DNA from: Pseudomonadota bacterium
GTDB lineage: Bacteria; Pseudomonadota; Gammaproteobacteria; Burkholderiales; Thiobacillaceae
Length of the DNA stretch: 35,954 nucleotides
Assembly: GCA_030836725.1 (NCBI GenBank)
Contig: JAUPLV010000002.1
Location: forward strand, 1 to 35,954
Reading direction: 5' to 3'
The position numbers were made by a program, and so were the translations under genes. The stretch's first letter is position 1. Every line of letters begins with the position of its first letter. The notes under the pieces were generated by a model that did no database searches, was not told the DNA's origin, and was given only the letters and a program-made list of their open reading frames with translations. This document shows, in pieces, positions 1 through 7,306 of this stretch.

Positions 1-1
1 C

Positions 2-571
2 AAGAAAGGCAGCGGCGAGGGCTGGGTGACCGCCGAATACGGCATGCTGCCGCGTTCCACCCACACCCGCAGCGACCGCGAGGCCGCGCGCGGCAAGCAG
101 AGCGGGCGCACCCAGGAGATCCAGCGCCTGATCGGGCGCAGCCTGCGCGCCGTGGTCGACCTGAAAAAGCTCGGCGAACGCACCCTGCATATCGACTGCG
201 ACGTGCTGCAGGCCGACGGCGGCACCCGCTGCGCCAGCATCTGCGGCGCCTACGTCGCGGTGGCCGATGCCATCGGCTGGCTCGTTCGCGAAGGCAAGCT
301 TGCCGATACCCCGCTCAGCGACAGCATCGCCGCCGTCTCCGTAGGCGTGTATCGGGGGCAGCCGGTGCTCGACCTCGACTATGAGGAAGACTCCGACTGC
401 GATACCGACATGAACGTGGTAATGACCGGCAGCGGCGGCATCGTCGAAGTGCAGGGCACCGCCGAAGGCACGCCGTTTAGCCGTGCCACCCTCGAGGCGC
501 TGCTCGACCTGGCCACCGCCGGTATCGCGCAAATTACCGCCGCGCAACAGGCAGCATTAAAAGCGAATTGA
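2..571 (+). CDS. rph: Ribonuclease PH, 3' part (5' end outside window)
   Basis: RNase PH is a cytoplasmic, phosphate-dependent 3'-5' exoribonuclease that trims tRNA 3' ends. The frame is open from base 2, so the start lies upstream. The 189 codons seen are about four fifths of the usual ~240 aa, and roughly the first 50 residues are missing. Visible family signatures are the STHTRSDREA segment, the phosphate-binding run GRTQEIQRLIGRSLR, the core strand HIDCDVLQADGGTR with its SICGAY follow-on, and the acidic metal/active-site stretch LDLDYEEDSDCDTDMN. The C-terminus is the normal helix ending in alanine-rich residues. The next gene, rdgB, starts 93 bases downstream on the same strand. rph-rdgB-hemW is a common proteobacterial order, so co-transcription is likely (inference). 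Confidence 0.96.
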   Translation, partial: KKGSGEGWVTAEYGMLPRSTHTRSDREAARGKQSGRTQEIQRLIGRSLRAVVDLKKLGERTLHIDCDVLQADGGTRCASICGAYVAVADAIGWLVREGKLADTPLSDSIAAVSVGVYRGQPVLDLDYEEDSDCDTDMNVVMTGSGGIVEVQGTAEGTPFSRATLEALLDLATAGIAQITAAQQAALKAN

Positions 572-664
572 TCCGCGAAGCACGCGAGGTGCCGCGAAGA
601 AAACCCGGATCCCCCTTCGCGTTTCTTCGCGCCCTTCGTGGATAAAAAATCAAAAGGAAACCCC

Positions 665-1255
665 ATGGAAAAAATCGTCATCGCCTCCGGCAACGCCGGC
701 AAGCTGCGCGAGATCGCGCGCATCCTCGAACCGCTCGACATCGCCGCCGCGCCGCAGTCCGATTTCGGCGTCCCCGAATGTCCCGAGCCGCACGTCACCT
801 TCGTCGAGAACTGCCTCGCCAAGGCGCGCCATGCCAGCGCACACACCGGCCTACCGGCGCTGGCCGACGACTCCGGCATCTGCGTCGAGGCGCTGAACGG
901 CGCGCCCGGCGTGTATTCCGCCCGCTATGCCGGCGAGCCGAAATCGGACCAGCGCAACAACGAAAAACTGGTCGCCGCCCTGCAGGGGCAGCCCAATCGC
1001 CGCGCGCACTATTACTGCGTGATGGTGCTGGTGCGCTACGCCGACGACCCCGAGCCGCTGATCGCCGAAGGCCGCTGGCATGGGGAAATCATCGACATCC
1101 CGCGCGGCGAGCGCGGCTTCGGCTACGACCCGTATTTCCTCGTTCCGGAATTCGGCAAGACCGGCGCGGAACTCGGCGAGGACGAGAAGAACGCCATCTC
1201 GCACCGCGGTCAGGCGCTGCGTGAACTGGCGGACAAGCTCAAGCAACTTGGCTGA
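665..1255 (+). CDS. rdgB: XTP/dITP diphosphatase (Ham1/RdgB family)
   Basis: This is a cytoplasmic house-cleaning pyrophosphatase that hydrolyses dITP, XTP and ITP to monophosphates and so keeps deaminated purines out of DNA and RNA. The 196-aa protein has the Ham1 hallmarks. The N-terminal nucleotide-binding SGNAGKLREI is followed by TFVENCLAKARHA, the catalytic LADDSGICVEAL with GAPGVYSARYAG, and the C-terminal GFGYDPYF and AISHRGQAL motifs. I chose ATG 665 over an in-frame GTG at 638. An AAGGAAA ribosome-binding site lies just upstream of 665, and the protein then starts MEKIVIASGN as is usual for the family. The last codons overlap a possible TTG start of hemW at 1248, suggesting translational coupling. 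Confidence 0.97.
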   Translation: MEKIVIASGNAGKLREIARILEPLDIAAAPQSDFGVPECPEPHVTFVENCLAKARHASAHTGLPALADDSGICVEALNGAPGVYSARYAGEPKSDQRNNEKLVAALQGQPNRRAHYYCVMVLVRYADDPEPLIAEGRWHGEIIDIPRGERGFGYDPYFLVPEFGKTGAELGEDEKNAISHRGQALRELADKLKQLG

Positions 1256-2423
1256 AACCGTCATTCGTTTTGCCGGCGGCGGGCTGCAAGTGCCGCCGCC
1301 GCTGTCGCTCTACATCCACCTGCCCTGGTGCGTGAAGAAGTGCCCGTACTGCGACTTCAACTCGCACGCTGCGCAGGATGTACCCGAGGCCGCGTACATC
1401 GACGCACTGATGCTCGACCTGGAGCGCGCGCTGCCCGGCATCTGGGGGCGAAAAATCCACAGCGTGTTTTTCGGCGGCGGCACTCCCAGCCTGTTTTCGC
1501 CCGAAGGCATCGACCGCATCCTCACCGGCGTGCGCACGCTCACGCAGCTTGTGCCCGGCGCCGAAATCACGCTTGAGGCCAACCCTGGAACGGTGGAGGC
1601 CGCCAAATTCAGAGGCTTCCGCGAAGCCGGGGTGACGCGCATTTCGCTCGGTATCCAGAGCTTCAATCCGAGACGCCTGCAGGCGCTCGGGCGCATCCAC
1701 GACGACGTCGAGGCGCGCCGCGCGGCCGAACTCGCCGCCACCCATTTCGACACGTTCAACCTCGACCTGATGTTCGCCCTGCCGGGGCAGACACTGGCCG
1801 AGGCGCTCGCCGATATCGACATCGCGCTGGCCTTTCAGCCGCCGCACCTGTCGGCCTATCACCTCACGCTCGAACCCAACACAGCCTTCGGCCACACCGC
1901 GCCGCCGAATCTGCCTGACGACGATCTGGCCGCCGACATGCAACAGGCGATCGAATCCAGATTGCATGAAGCGGGGATGCGGCACTACGAAACCTCGGCC
2001 TATGCGCGGCCGCATCACGCCTGTCGCCACAACCTCAACTACTGGCAGTTCGGCGACTACCTCGGCATCGGCGCCGGGGCGCATTCCAAACTCGGCTTCC
2101 ACGACCGCATCATCCGCGAGATGCGCGTTAAGCACCCCCAGCAATACATGGACGCGGTGCAGCGGGGCGCCCACATCGCCGACACCCGCACGCTCACCCG
2201 CGACGACCTGCCGTTCGAATTCATGATGAACGCACTGCGTCTGAATGAAGGCGTCCCCGCCGCGCTGTTCGAGGAACGCACCGGCCTGCCGCTGATCGTC
2301 TGCACGTCCATGCTCGAACGGGCTCGCGCCAGGGGATTGCTGAGCCGCGACGCAACCCGGCTGGCGCCGACGCCGCTTGGTCAGCGCTATCTGAACGACC
2401 TGCTGGAATTGTTCCTGCCGTAG
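1248..2423 (+). CDS. hemW: Radical SAM haem chaperone HemW
   Basis: HemW is a radical-SAM protein related to HemN but lacking coproporphyrinogen oxidase activity in characterised cases. It binds haem and helps insert it into respiratory proteins. The iron-sulphur cysteines are in LPWCVKKCPYCDFNSH (C28, C32, C35 from this start), the HemW-type CX3CX2C signature rather than the HemN version. Downstream are the glycine-rich FFGGGTPSLF, the EANPGTVE strand, GIQSFN, the LDLMFALPGQ motif and the C-terminal YLGIGAGAHSK region. About 391 aa fits the family. The start is uncertain. TTG 1248 overlaps rdgB by 8 bases and gives MAETVIRFAGG; GTG 1290 would start just before PPPLSLYIHLPWC. Neither has a strong ribosome-binding site. 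Confidence 0.93.
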   Translation: MAETVIRFAGGGLQVPPPLSLYIHLPWCVKKCPYCDFNSHAAQDVPEAAYIDALMLDLERALPGIWGRKIHSVFFGGGTPSLFSPEGIDRILTGVRTLTQLVPGAEITLEANPGTVEAAKFRGFREAGVTRISLGIQSFNPRRLQALGRIHDDVEARRAAELAATHFDTFNLDLMFALPGQTLAEALADIDIALAFQPPHLSAYHLTLEPNTAFGHTAPPNLPDDDLAADMQQAIESRLHEAGMRHYETSAYARPHHACRHNLNYWQFGDYLGIGAGAHSKLGFHDRIIREMRVKHPQQYMDAVQRGAHIADTRTLTRDDLPFEFMMNALRLNEGVPAALFEERTGLPLIVCTSMLERARARGLLSRDATRLAPTPLGQRYLNDLLELFLP

Positions 2424-2621
2424 TCGGGGAGGGGGCCGGCACGGCGGACGGCAATTGCGGAAACCGCGGCTTGATTCGCGGCGGCGGCCTGGCGCCCCGG
2501 CGATCGCCGGCCGGTCGATTCTTGGCTGGAAAGTGGCGCAGGCCGGGGGAATGGCTATCATGGACGTTCCCGTTTCCTGTTCCGTGCGCCGATCAAGCGC
2601 GGGACTTTTTTGGAGGGCAAC

Positions 2622-3743
2622 ATGGCTTCACCCCACGAAAATATCAGCATGGCGCTGTTCTGCGATTTCGAAAACGTCGCGCTCGGCGTGCGCGACGCGA
2701 AATATGAGAAGTTCGATATCAAGCCAGTGCTGGAACGCCTGCTGCTCAAGGGCAGCATTGTCGTCAAGAAGGCTTACTGCGACTGGGACCGCTACAAGGG
2801 TTTCAAGGCGACGATGCACGAGGCCAACTTCGAACTGATCGAAATCCCGCATGTCCGCCAGTCGGGCAAGAACTCGGCCGACATCCGCCTGGTGGTCGAT
2901 GCGCTTGACCTTTGCTACACCAAATCGCACGTCAACACCTTTGTCATCATCAGTGGCGATTCCGATTTCTCGCCGCTGGTTTCCAAGCTGCGCGAGAACG
3001 CCAAGAAAGTCATCGGTGTCGGCGTCAAGCAGTCGACCTCCGATCTTTTGATCGCCAATTGTGACGAATTCATTTTTTACGACGATCTGGTGCGCGAAAG
3101 CCAGCGCACGTCGGCCGGGCGCGAGACCCAGGGCGCGCGGCCGGCGGCGAAGCGTTCGCCCGACGACGAAAAGCGCCGCAAGGATGAATCGGAAGAACGC
3201 AAAAGCAAGGCGATTGAAATCGCGGTGGAAACCTTCGACGCGCTGGTGGCCGAGCGGGGAGACAGCGGCAAGATCTGGGCATCCATGCTGAAAGAAGCGA
3301 TCAAGCGGCGCAAACCGGATTTCAACGAGACCTACTACGGCTTCCGCGCCTTTGGCAATTTGCTCGAGGAAGCGCAGGCCCGCGGCCTGCTCGAATTCGG
3401 TCGCGATGAAAAATCGGGGGCCTACGTTTATCGCAGCAGCGGAGCGGTGCGCAGCGAAGCCATCGCCGAGCCGCCAGCGGCGCCCGCAGTCGCGGCGGAT
3501 TCGGCTGCGGCGAATGGCTCCGGCGACAAGCCCGAGGCACGCCGCGGATCGCGCGGCGTACGCAAGCCGGCGAAGAAAACGGCGGCGGCTTTGCCGCATG
3601 AAGCCGGCGGCATGCCGGAAGCGCAGGTGGCCGCCGCGCCGTCGATGCCAACGGCGCCCGAAGACAATGCGGCCAAGCCTGAGCGCAAGCCGGCGGAGCG
3701 CAGCCGTCGCCGGAAACCCACGCTCAAGCCGGACAATGCCTGA
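2622..3743 (+). CDS. NYN (PIN-like) domain protein with OST-HTH/LOTUS domain
   Basis: This is probably a cytoplasmic RNA-binding protein with a PIN-like nuclease fold; no substrate can be named. The N-terminal ~155 residues form a NYN/LabA (DUF88) domain. Its acidic pocket shows as FCDFEN (D15), SADIRL (D87) and SGDSDFSPL (D113, D115), the arrangement of acidic residues expected of a metal-dependent NYN nuclease. After a charged linker (about 160-190), residues ~195-275 resemble an OST-HTH/LOTUS winged helix (IWASMLKEAIKRRKP, FRAFGNLLEEAQ, GLLEFG). The last ~100 residues are low-complexity Ala/Lys/Arg/Pro and probably disordered. ATG 2622 is set by GGAGG at 2612-2616. A TTG further upstream is unlikely. 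arfB follows 44 bases downstream on the same strand. Confidence 0.9.
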   Translation: MASPHENISMALFCDFENVALGVRDAKYEKFDIKPVLERLLLKGSIVVKKAYCDWDRYKGFKATMHEANFELIEIPHVRQSGKNSADIRLVVDALDLCYTKSHVNTFVIISGDSDFSPLVSKLRENAKKVIGVGVKQSTSDLLIANCDEFIFYDDLVRESQRTSAGRETQGARPAAKRSPDDEKRRKDESEERKSKAIEIAVETFDALVAERGDSGKIWASMLKEAIKRRKPDFNETYYGFRAFGNLLEEAQARGLLEFGRDEKSGAYVYRSSGAVRSEAIAEPPAAPAVAADSAAANGSGDKPEARRGSRGVRKPAKKTAAALPHEAGGMPEAQVAAAPSMPTAPEDNAAKPERKPAERSRRRKPTLKPDNA

Positions 3744-3787
3744 ATCGGCTTGTGTCAGCGCGCCCCGCCGAGCCTGCTTCGGCGCGG

Positions 3788-4207
3788 ATGTCTTCGGGGC
3801 ATGAAGCCGTGACGTTCGACATTCCGCCCGAGGAGGTCGAAATCACCGCGATCCGTGCGCAGGGGGCCGGCGGCCAGAACGTCAACAAGGTTTCCAATGC
3901 GGTCCACCTGCGTTTCGACATCGCCGCCTCGTCGCTGCCGGAAGCGATACGCGAGCGGCTCCTGATGCTGGGCGACCGGCGCATCAGCAAGGACGGCGTG
4001 GTCATCATCAAGGCGCAGGAATTCCGCAGCCTCGAGAAGAACCGCGCCGAAGCGATGCGCCGCCTGCAGGACCTGATCACCAGCGTTGCCGTGTTGCCGA
4101 AGCCGCGCCGGCCGACCCGCCCGACCCGGACTTCCGTCAAGAAACGGCTGGAAAACAAGGCGCGGCGCTCGACGGTGAAGGCGGGGCGGGGCAAGGTCGG
4201 CGAGTAG
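3788..4207 (+). CDS. arfB: Alternative ribosome-rescue factor ArfB (YaeJ)
   Basis: ArfB is a peptidyl-tRNA hydrolase that enters stalled, non-stop ribosomes and releases the nascent chain, acting as a tmRNA back-up. The catalytic GGQ lies in ITAIRAQGAGGQNVNKVSN (GGQ at residues 28-30). It is followed by the RF1-like HLRFDI, the DGVVIIKAQEFRS strand, and the basic C-terminal tail ArfB needs to occupy the empty mRNA channel (RRPTRPTRTSVKKRL, KARRSTVKAGRGK). From ATG 3788 the protein is 139 aa, practically the length of E. coli YaeJ (140). An in-frame GTG at 3752 would add 12 unconserved residues. It lies just downstream of the NYN/LOTUS gene and convergent to the pseudouridine-synthase-like gene. 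Confidence 0.95.
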   Translation: MSSGHEAVTFDIPPEEVEITAIRAQGAGGQNVNKVSNAVHLRFDIAASSLPEAIRERLLMLGDRRISKDGVVIIKAQEFRSLEKNRAEAMRRLQDLITSVAVLPKPRRPTRPTRTSVKKRLENKARRSTVKAGRGKVGE

Positions 4208-4255
4208 TTTTCGCGGGTTCCCGCTCCGCCCGGCCGGCGCCGCGAATTCAGATGC

Positions 4256-4978
4256 TCAAAACCGCTCGTCGGCGCGCAAATAGCGCCACTGTCCCGGCGG
4301 CAGTTGCGCCAGCGGAACGCGGCCGAGGCGGATGCGTTTCATCGACAGCACTTTCAGGCCAACGGCTTCGCACAGGTGGGGGATTTGACCGGGCTGGGCG
4401 CCTTTCAGCGCCACCCGCAGACGGGTCTCGTTTTGCCAGCTGACCTTGATGGCGGGCGGCGTGCGGCCATGGTAGGGAATGCCCCGGTTCAGCCGCTTGA
4501 GTCCGTTGGGAGCCAGTTCGCCCGCGACTTCGACGATGACTTCGTGTTCCAGGGTGGCGGCGTCTTCGGTCAGTTTGCGCGCCACGCGCCAGTCCTGGGT
4601 GAAGACGACGAGGCCGCTGGCGTCGGTTTCCAGCGGCGCGCACACGTTCAGCTGGGCGAAATGCATTTTCAGCGGGCGGATGCCAGAGGCGTCTTCGGCC
4701 CACAGGGCGGCGGCGGTGAGCAACTGCAACGCGGGCTTGTCGCCATCGGCTGTTTGATAGCCGGCCGGTTTGTGCAGCAGCAGGGTGACCGGCTCGGCCT
4801 GGCCGGGATCGGCCAGCGGGTCGATTTCGACGTGCTGGACGTCGACCCTGAATTGCGGTTCCTCGACCACGATGCCGTCGACCCGCACCCAGCCGCCGGC
4901 GATCAGTTGTTCGGCTTCGCGGCGCGAGCAGGCTCGCAGTTCGGCGACGCGTTTGGCAAGGCGGACGGGATCGTTCAT
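4256..4978 (-). CDS. Divergent S4-domain pseudouridine-synthase-like protein (RsuA/RluF-related)
   Basis: The 240-aa protein has an N-terminal S4 RNA-binding domain (RLAKRVAELRACSRREAEQLI through VRVDG, residues ~6-45) followed by a domain of the RsuA/RluB/RluF pseudouridine-synthase fold (LLLHKPAGYQT, ~67-75; LKVLSMKRIRLGRVPL near the end). The catalytic segment, normally GRLDxxxxGL, reads APLETDASGL here (~114-123), so the nucleophilic Asp aligns with Glu117. The usual KxY motif is replaced by a HEVIV stretch, and the QIRRM-like motif reads QIPHL. The fold and S4 domain suggest rRNA binding, but classical activity is doubtful. I recall similar relatives in other beta/gammaproteobacteria, so this may be a conserved non-canonical subfamily. 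ATG 4978 is the first in-frame start. Confidence 0.85.
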   Translation of the reverse strand: MNDPVRLAKRVAELRACSRREAEQLIAGGWVRVDGIVVEEPQFRVDVQHVEIDPLADPGQAEPVTLLLHKPAGYQTADGDKPALQLLTAAALWAEDASGIRPLKMHFAQLNVCAPLETDASGLVVFTQDWRVARKLTEDAATLEHEVIVEVAGELAPNGLKRLNRGIPYHGRTPPAIKVSWQNETRLRVALKGAQPGQIPHLCEAVGLKVLSMKRIRLGRVPLAQLPPGQWRYLRADERF

Positions 4979-5056
4979 GGCGGGCGGCGGGGTGAATGGC
5001 CCGCCAGTTTAACGCGGCGCACCCAGCGCGGCCCCATGGCCGTTGTCTGAATACGG

Positions 5057-5086
5057 TTGTTATTGCCGCTGCGCACGCGGTATGCT
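5057..5086 (+). promoter_or_regulatory. Possible sigma-70 promoter for the secreted-protein/folE-like operon
   Basis: TTGTTA at 5057-5062 and TATGCT at 5081-5086 are separated by 18 bases, each matching four of six consensus positions. They lie about 40 bases upstream of the first gene of the rightward operon and within the 149-base gap from the divergent minus-strand gene. This is sequence resemblance only. Confidence 0.3.
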
Positions 5087-5127
5087 TTTGGACCGGTCAA
5101 CCTTAATGACTCAATCCGGAGCCGCCC

Positions 5128-5487
5128 ATGAAATTCGCACTTGCGCTGTCATTGCTGTTTTTCACCACGTCTGCTTTCGCCGCTGTGGTGGCCAGCTACC
5201 ATGGCGTGCTGGCATCCGATGTCCCGGTCAAGCCGGGTGAGATCAAGGCCGGGATCCGGGTTTTCCACGGCGAGGCCGGCCCCGCGGCGGCGCCTGTACA
5301 AGTCGAGGCTTTCAAGACCGAAATGGCCAGCGCCAAGGCCGATTGCATGCTGGCGGCCTGTCCGGGCGTGAAGCACACATTCACCAACCGCAAGGCCGAT
5401 AGCTACGCCGCGCGGTTCCGGCTGCCGCTGAAATATGACAATGAGGCGGACAAGGATTCATGGATGCGAAACTGGACTGATATATGA
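5128..5487 (+). CDS. Small secreted protein of unknown function
   Basis: The 119-aa protein has a clear Sec signal peptide: MKFALALSLLFFTTSAFA with probable cleavage after the AFA near residue 18. The mature ~100 residues have no family I recognise. They contain two cysteines close together (CMLAAC, ~72-77), which could form a disulphide in the periplasm, and end in a charged/aromatic stretch (KDSWMRNWTDI). ATG 5128 follows a GGAG ribosome-binding site at about 5117. Its stop overlaps the next start as ATGA (5484-5487), so it is translationally coupled to the FolE-like gene. The function may be linked to that enzyme, but nothing in the sequence shows how. Confidence 0.8.
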   Translation: MKFALALSLLFFTTSAFAAVVASYHGVLASDVPVKPGEIKAGIRVFHGEAGPAAAPVQVEAFKTEMASAKADCMLAACPGVKHTFTNRKADSYAARFRLPLKYDNEADKDSWMRNWTDI

Positions 5488-6128
5488 GCGATTCCTGCGA
5501 CCAAGACTGCCATGCTCCGCATCAGCCGGGCAGCCTCGGCATCCCGCAAACCGGGCCATTCGATCCCGCGGCGTTCGAGCATGCGATAAACGCCATGCTC
5601 GCCGCCTGCGGGGTGGCGCCGGACTCGGTGCACACCGGGCGCACCGCGCAACGGGTGCGCGAACTGTGGCAGAAGCGCCTGCTTGGCGGCTACGCCATCG
5701 AGCCCGCCGAGGCGCTGGGCGAGGGCTTCGCCGACGATCGCGACGACATGGTGGTGGTGCGCGGCATCGCCATTCACGGTGTCTGCCCGCACCATATGGT
5801 GCCGTTTCGCGGGGTGGCGCACGTCGCCTACATTCCCGGCGGGCGCCTGCACGGATTCGGGCGCATCGCGCGCATGGTCGACGCCATCGGACACCGCTTC
5901 ACCTACCAGGAATGGATGACGCGTGACATCGCCGAGGCGCTGGTGCATCACGGCCTCGCCCAGGGTGCGGCGTGCATCATCGAGGCCGAGCAGTTGTGCC
6001 TGCTGCTGGGCGAGGACCGGCGCGGCGACGAACGCGTCGTCACCCAGGCTTTCACCGGCTGCTTCAGGACCAGCGACCAGATGCGCAACGAGTTTCTGCG
6101 CGCGGTGGCGCAGTCGGACTTGCGCTAA
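5484..6128 (+). CDS. GTP cyclohydrolase I-like protein with altered active site
   Basis: The T-fold GTP cyclohydrolase I family makes dihydroneopterin triphosphate for folate and pterins. This 214-aa member keeps the overall layout: TAQRVRELW, CPHHMVPFRG, HVAYIP, the QE of YQEWMT, LC at 171-172, and TGCFRTSDQMRNEFLRAV. The zinc ligands (C101, H104, C172) are present. Several catalytic positions defined in E. coli FolE differ: CEHH is CPHH, the GLSK lysine is Arg127 in HGFGRIAR, the catalytic His before the second zinc cysteine is Gln170, and the following CxxxRG arginine is absent. It could be a specialised paralogue with a different substrate, or a still functional divergent FolE. The start is fixed by the ATGA overlap with the secreted-protein gene. 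The methyltransferase gene follows after 11 bases. Confidence 0.88.
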   Translation: MSDSCDQDCHAPHQPGSLGIPQTGPFDPAAFEHAINAMLAACGVAPDSVHTGRTAQRVRELWQKRLLGGYAIEPAEALGEGFADDRDDMVVVRGIAIHGVCPHHMVPFRGVAHVAYIPGGRLHGFGRIARMVDAIGHRFTYQEWMTRDIAEALVHHGLAQGAACIIEAEQLCLLLGEDRRGDERVVTQAFTGCFRTSDQMRNEFLRAVAQSDLR

Positions 6129-6139
6129 GGGCATTGCGC

Positions 6140-6610
6140 ATGACCGCCGCCTCCAACAAGCCGGCGACGCTGATCCTGCCGCCGGCCCCCTACGCCGCCG
6201 CCCTCCTCGGCGGCTGGTGGCTGGACCGCAACGTCCTGGCGATTCCGCTCGACTGGGGCGCGGCGACGCGGCCGCTGGGCTGGCTGCTGGTCGGCATCGG
6301 GCTGGTGCTGTTCGCCTGGACGCTGCTGACTTTCTGGCGCCATCGCACCACGGTCAATCCCTACAAGGCGGCCTCCAGCCTGTGCACCGGCGGCCCGTTC
6401 CGCTTCAGCCGCAACCCGATCTACGTCGGCGACGGGTTCATCCTGGCGGGGGTGTCGATGCTGCTGGTTACCTGGTGGCCGCTGCTGTTCGCGCCGCTGG
6501 TCTGGGCGATGCTCCGCTACGGCGTGATCCATCACGAGGAGGCGCACCTGGAGGCGAAGTTCGGCGACGATTACCGGGCGTATAAAACCCGGGTGCGGCG
6601 CTGGCTATGA
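6140..6610 (+). CDS. Membrane methyltransferase of the ICMT/phospholipid N-methyltransferase-like family
   Basis: This 156-aa integral membrane protein belongs to the isoprenylcysteine carboxyl methyltransferase/PEMT-like group, whose members use S-adenosylmethionine at the membrane. There are about four hydrophobic segments (residues ~12-30, 45-65, 100-130). The family signature at the C-terminal half reads GPFRFSRNPIYVGD (~86-99), followed by the HHEEAHLEAKFGDDYRAYKTRVRRW ending (split here: HHEEAHLEAKFG, then DDYRAYKTRVRRW), which forms the SAM pocket in this family. The substrate cannot be told from sequence. ATG 6140 lies 11 bases after the FolE-like stop, so it is the third gene of a likely operon. 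The operon ends here; the next gene is convergent. Confidence 0.88.
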   Translation: MTAASNKPATLILPPAPYAAALLGGWWLDRNVLAIPLDWGAATRPLGWLLVGIGLVLFAWTLLTFWRHRTTVNPYKAASSLCTGGPFRFSRNPIYVGDGFILAGVSMLLVTWWPLLFAPLVWAMLRYGVIHHEEAHLEAKFGDDYRAYKTRVRRWL

Positions 6611-6765
6611 ATGCTCGCAGTCATAAAACTGCTGCGGGGCTGACCTGACTGGAACGGCCACCTCGATTTGGCCTTGCTGCGCCTACGGCAATCCCCGCGT
6701 CACCTGAACCGGCCAAGCCGCTCAGGCGCGGCCGATCACTGGTCGCGGAGATGGAGCCGTCGTTT

Positions 6766-7212
6766 TCAGCTCACGCTTGCCTTGGTGTGCAGGCGAACCA
6801 GGGCGAGTTGAACCTGCCCGGACAAATGCTTGAAGCGGGTGTTGAGGAGTTGCTCCGCGGCTTCTTTCTCGTCGTTTTCATGCTTCAGCAAGACCTCGCC
6901 TGCGCATAGATGAAAGTCGGCGTGCGTAAGCCGCAAATCCTCCAGTTCCCTCAAATGGGAAAACTTTCTTTTCCCCGAACTGTAGATCCATTTCCCGAGT
7001 GTGCAGTTGTCGTCACAGGATACCGTGCCCACCTCGAGTGTTTCCTGGGATTTTCCATGCAGATGGTCGGTCAGACGTTCGCGCCACTGCATGTGCGCGT
7101 CAATCGCGCCTTTCATGTCCAGGCCTTCAAGGGTGTTTTCGTGTGATTCGAAGGTAAGGGGCGGACTTTCTTCCCCTGCTTCCTTGCGGCGCAACCAGTC
7201 AAGTAGACCCAT
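6766..7212 (-). CDS. Stand-alone CZB (chemoreceptor zinc-binding) domain protein
   Basis: The 148-aa soluble protein is almost entirely a CZB domain, a zinc-binding helical bundle usually attached to chemoreceptors or diguanylate cyclases, where it senses zinc or hypochlorous acid. The ligand pattern is visible: AHMQWRERL (H40), NCTLGKWIY (C70) and LTHADFHLCAGE (H97, H101). The N-terminal ~30 residues (MGLLDWLRRKEAG) form an amphipathic basic helix that could bind a membrane or a partner. No signalling output domain is attached, so it probably works in trans with a receptor or cyclase encoded elsewhere (inference). ATG 7212 has an AGGAG ribosome-binding site about 8 bases upstream. The longer open frame upstream is an artefact overlapping tatD. 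Confidence 0.9.
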   Translation of the reverse strand: MGLLDWLRRKEAGEESPPLTFESHENTLEGLDMKGAIDAHMQWRERLTDHLHGKSQETLEVGTVSCDDNCTLGKWIYSSGKRKFSHLRELEDLRLTHADFHLCAGEVLLKHENDEKEAAEQLLNTRFKHLSGQVQLALVRLHTKASVS

Positions 7213-7306
7213 CCTCGTTCTCCTAATAATTATGTTTTCATGACAAATTCTACCTGAAACAGGGCTGAGAATTGCCTGAAAACGCAAAAGCCCGCGTGCC
7301 CGGTGG

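Noticed and set aside
593..621. Terminator between rph and rdgB
   Set aside because: CGCGAAG/CTTCGCG gives only seven pairs with a 15-base loop and no T-run; it looks like low-complexity intergenic sequence.
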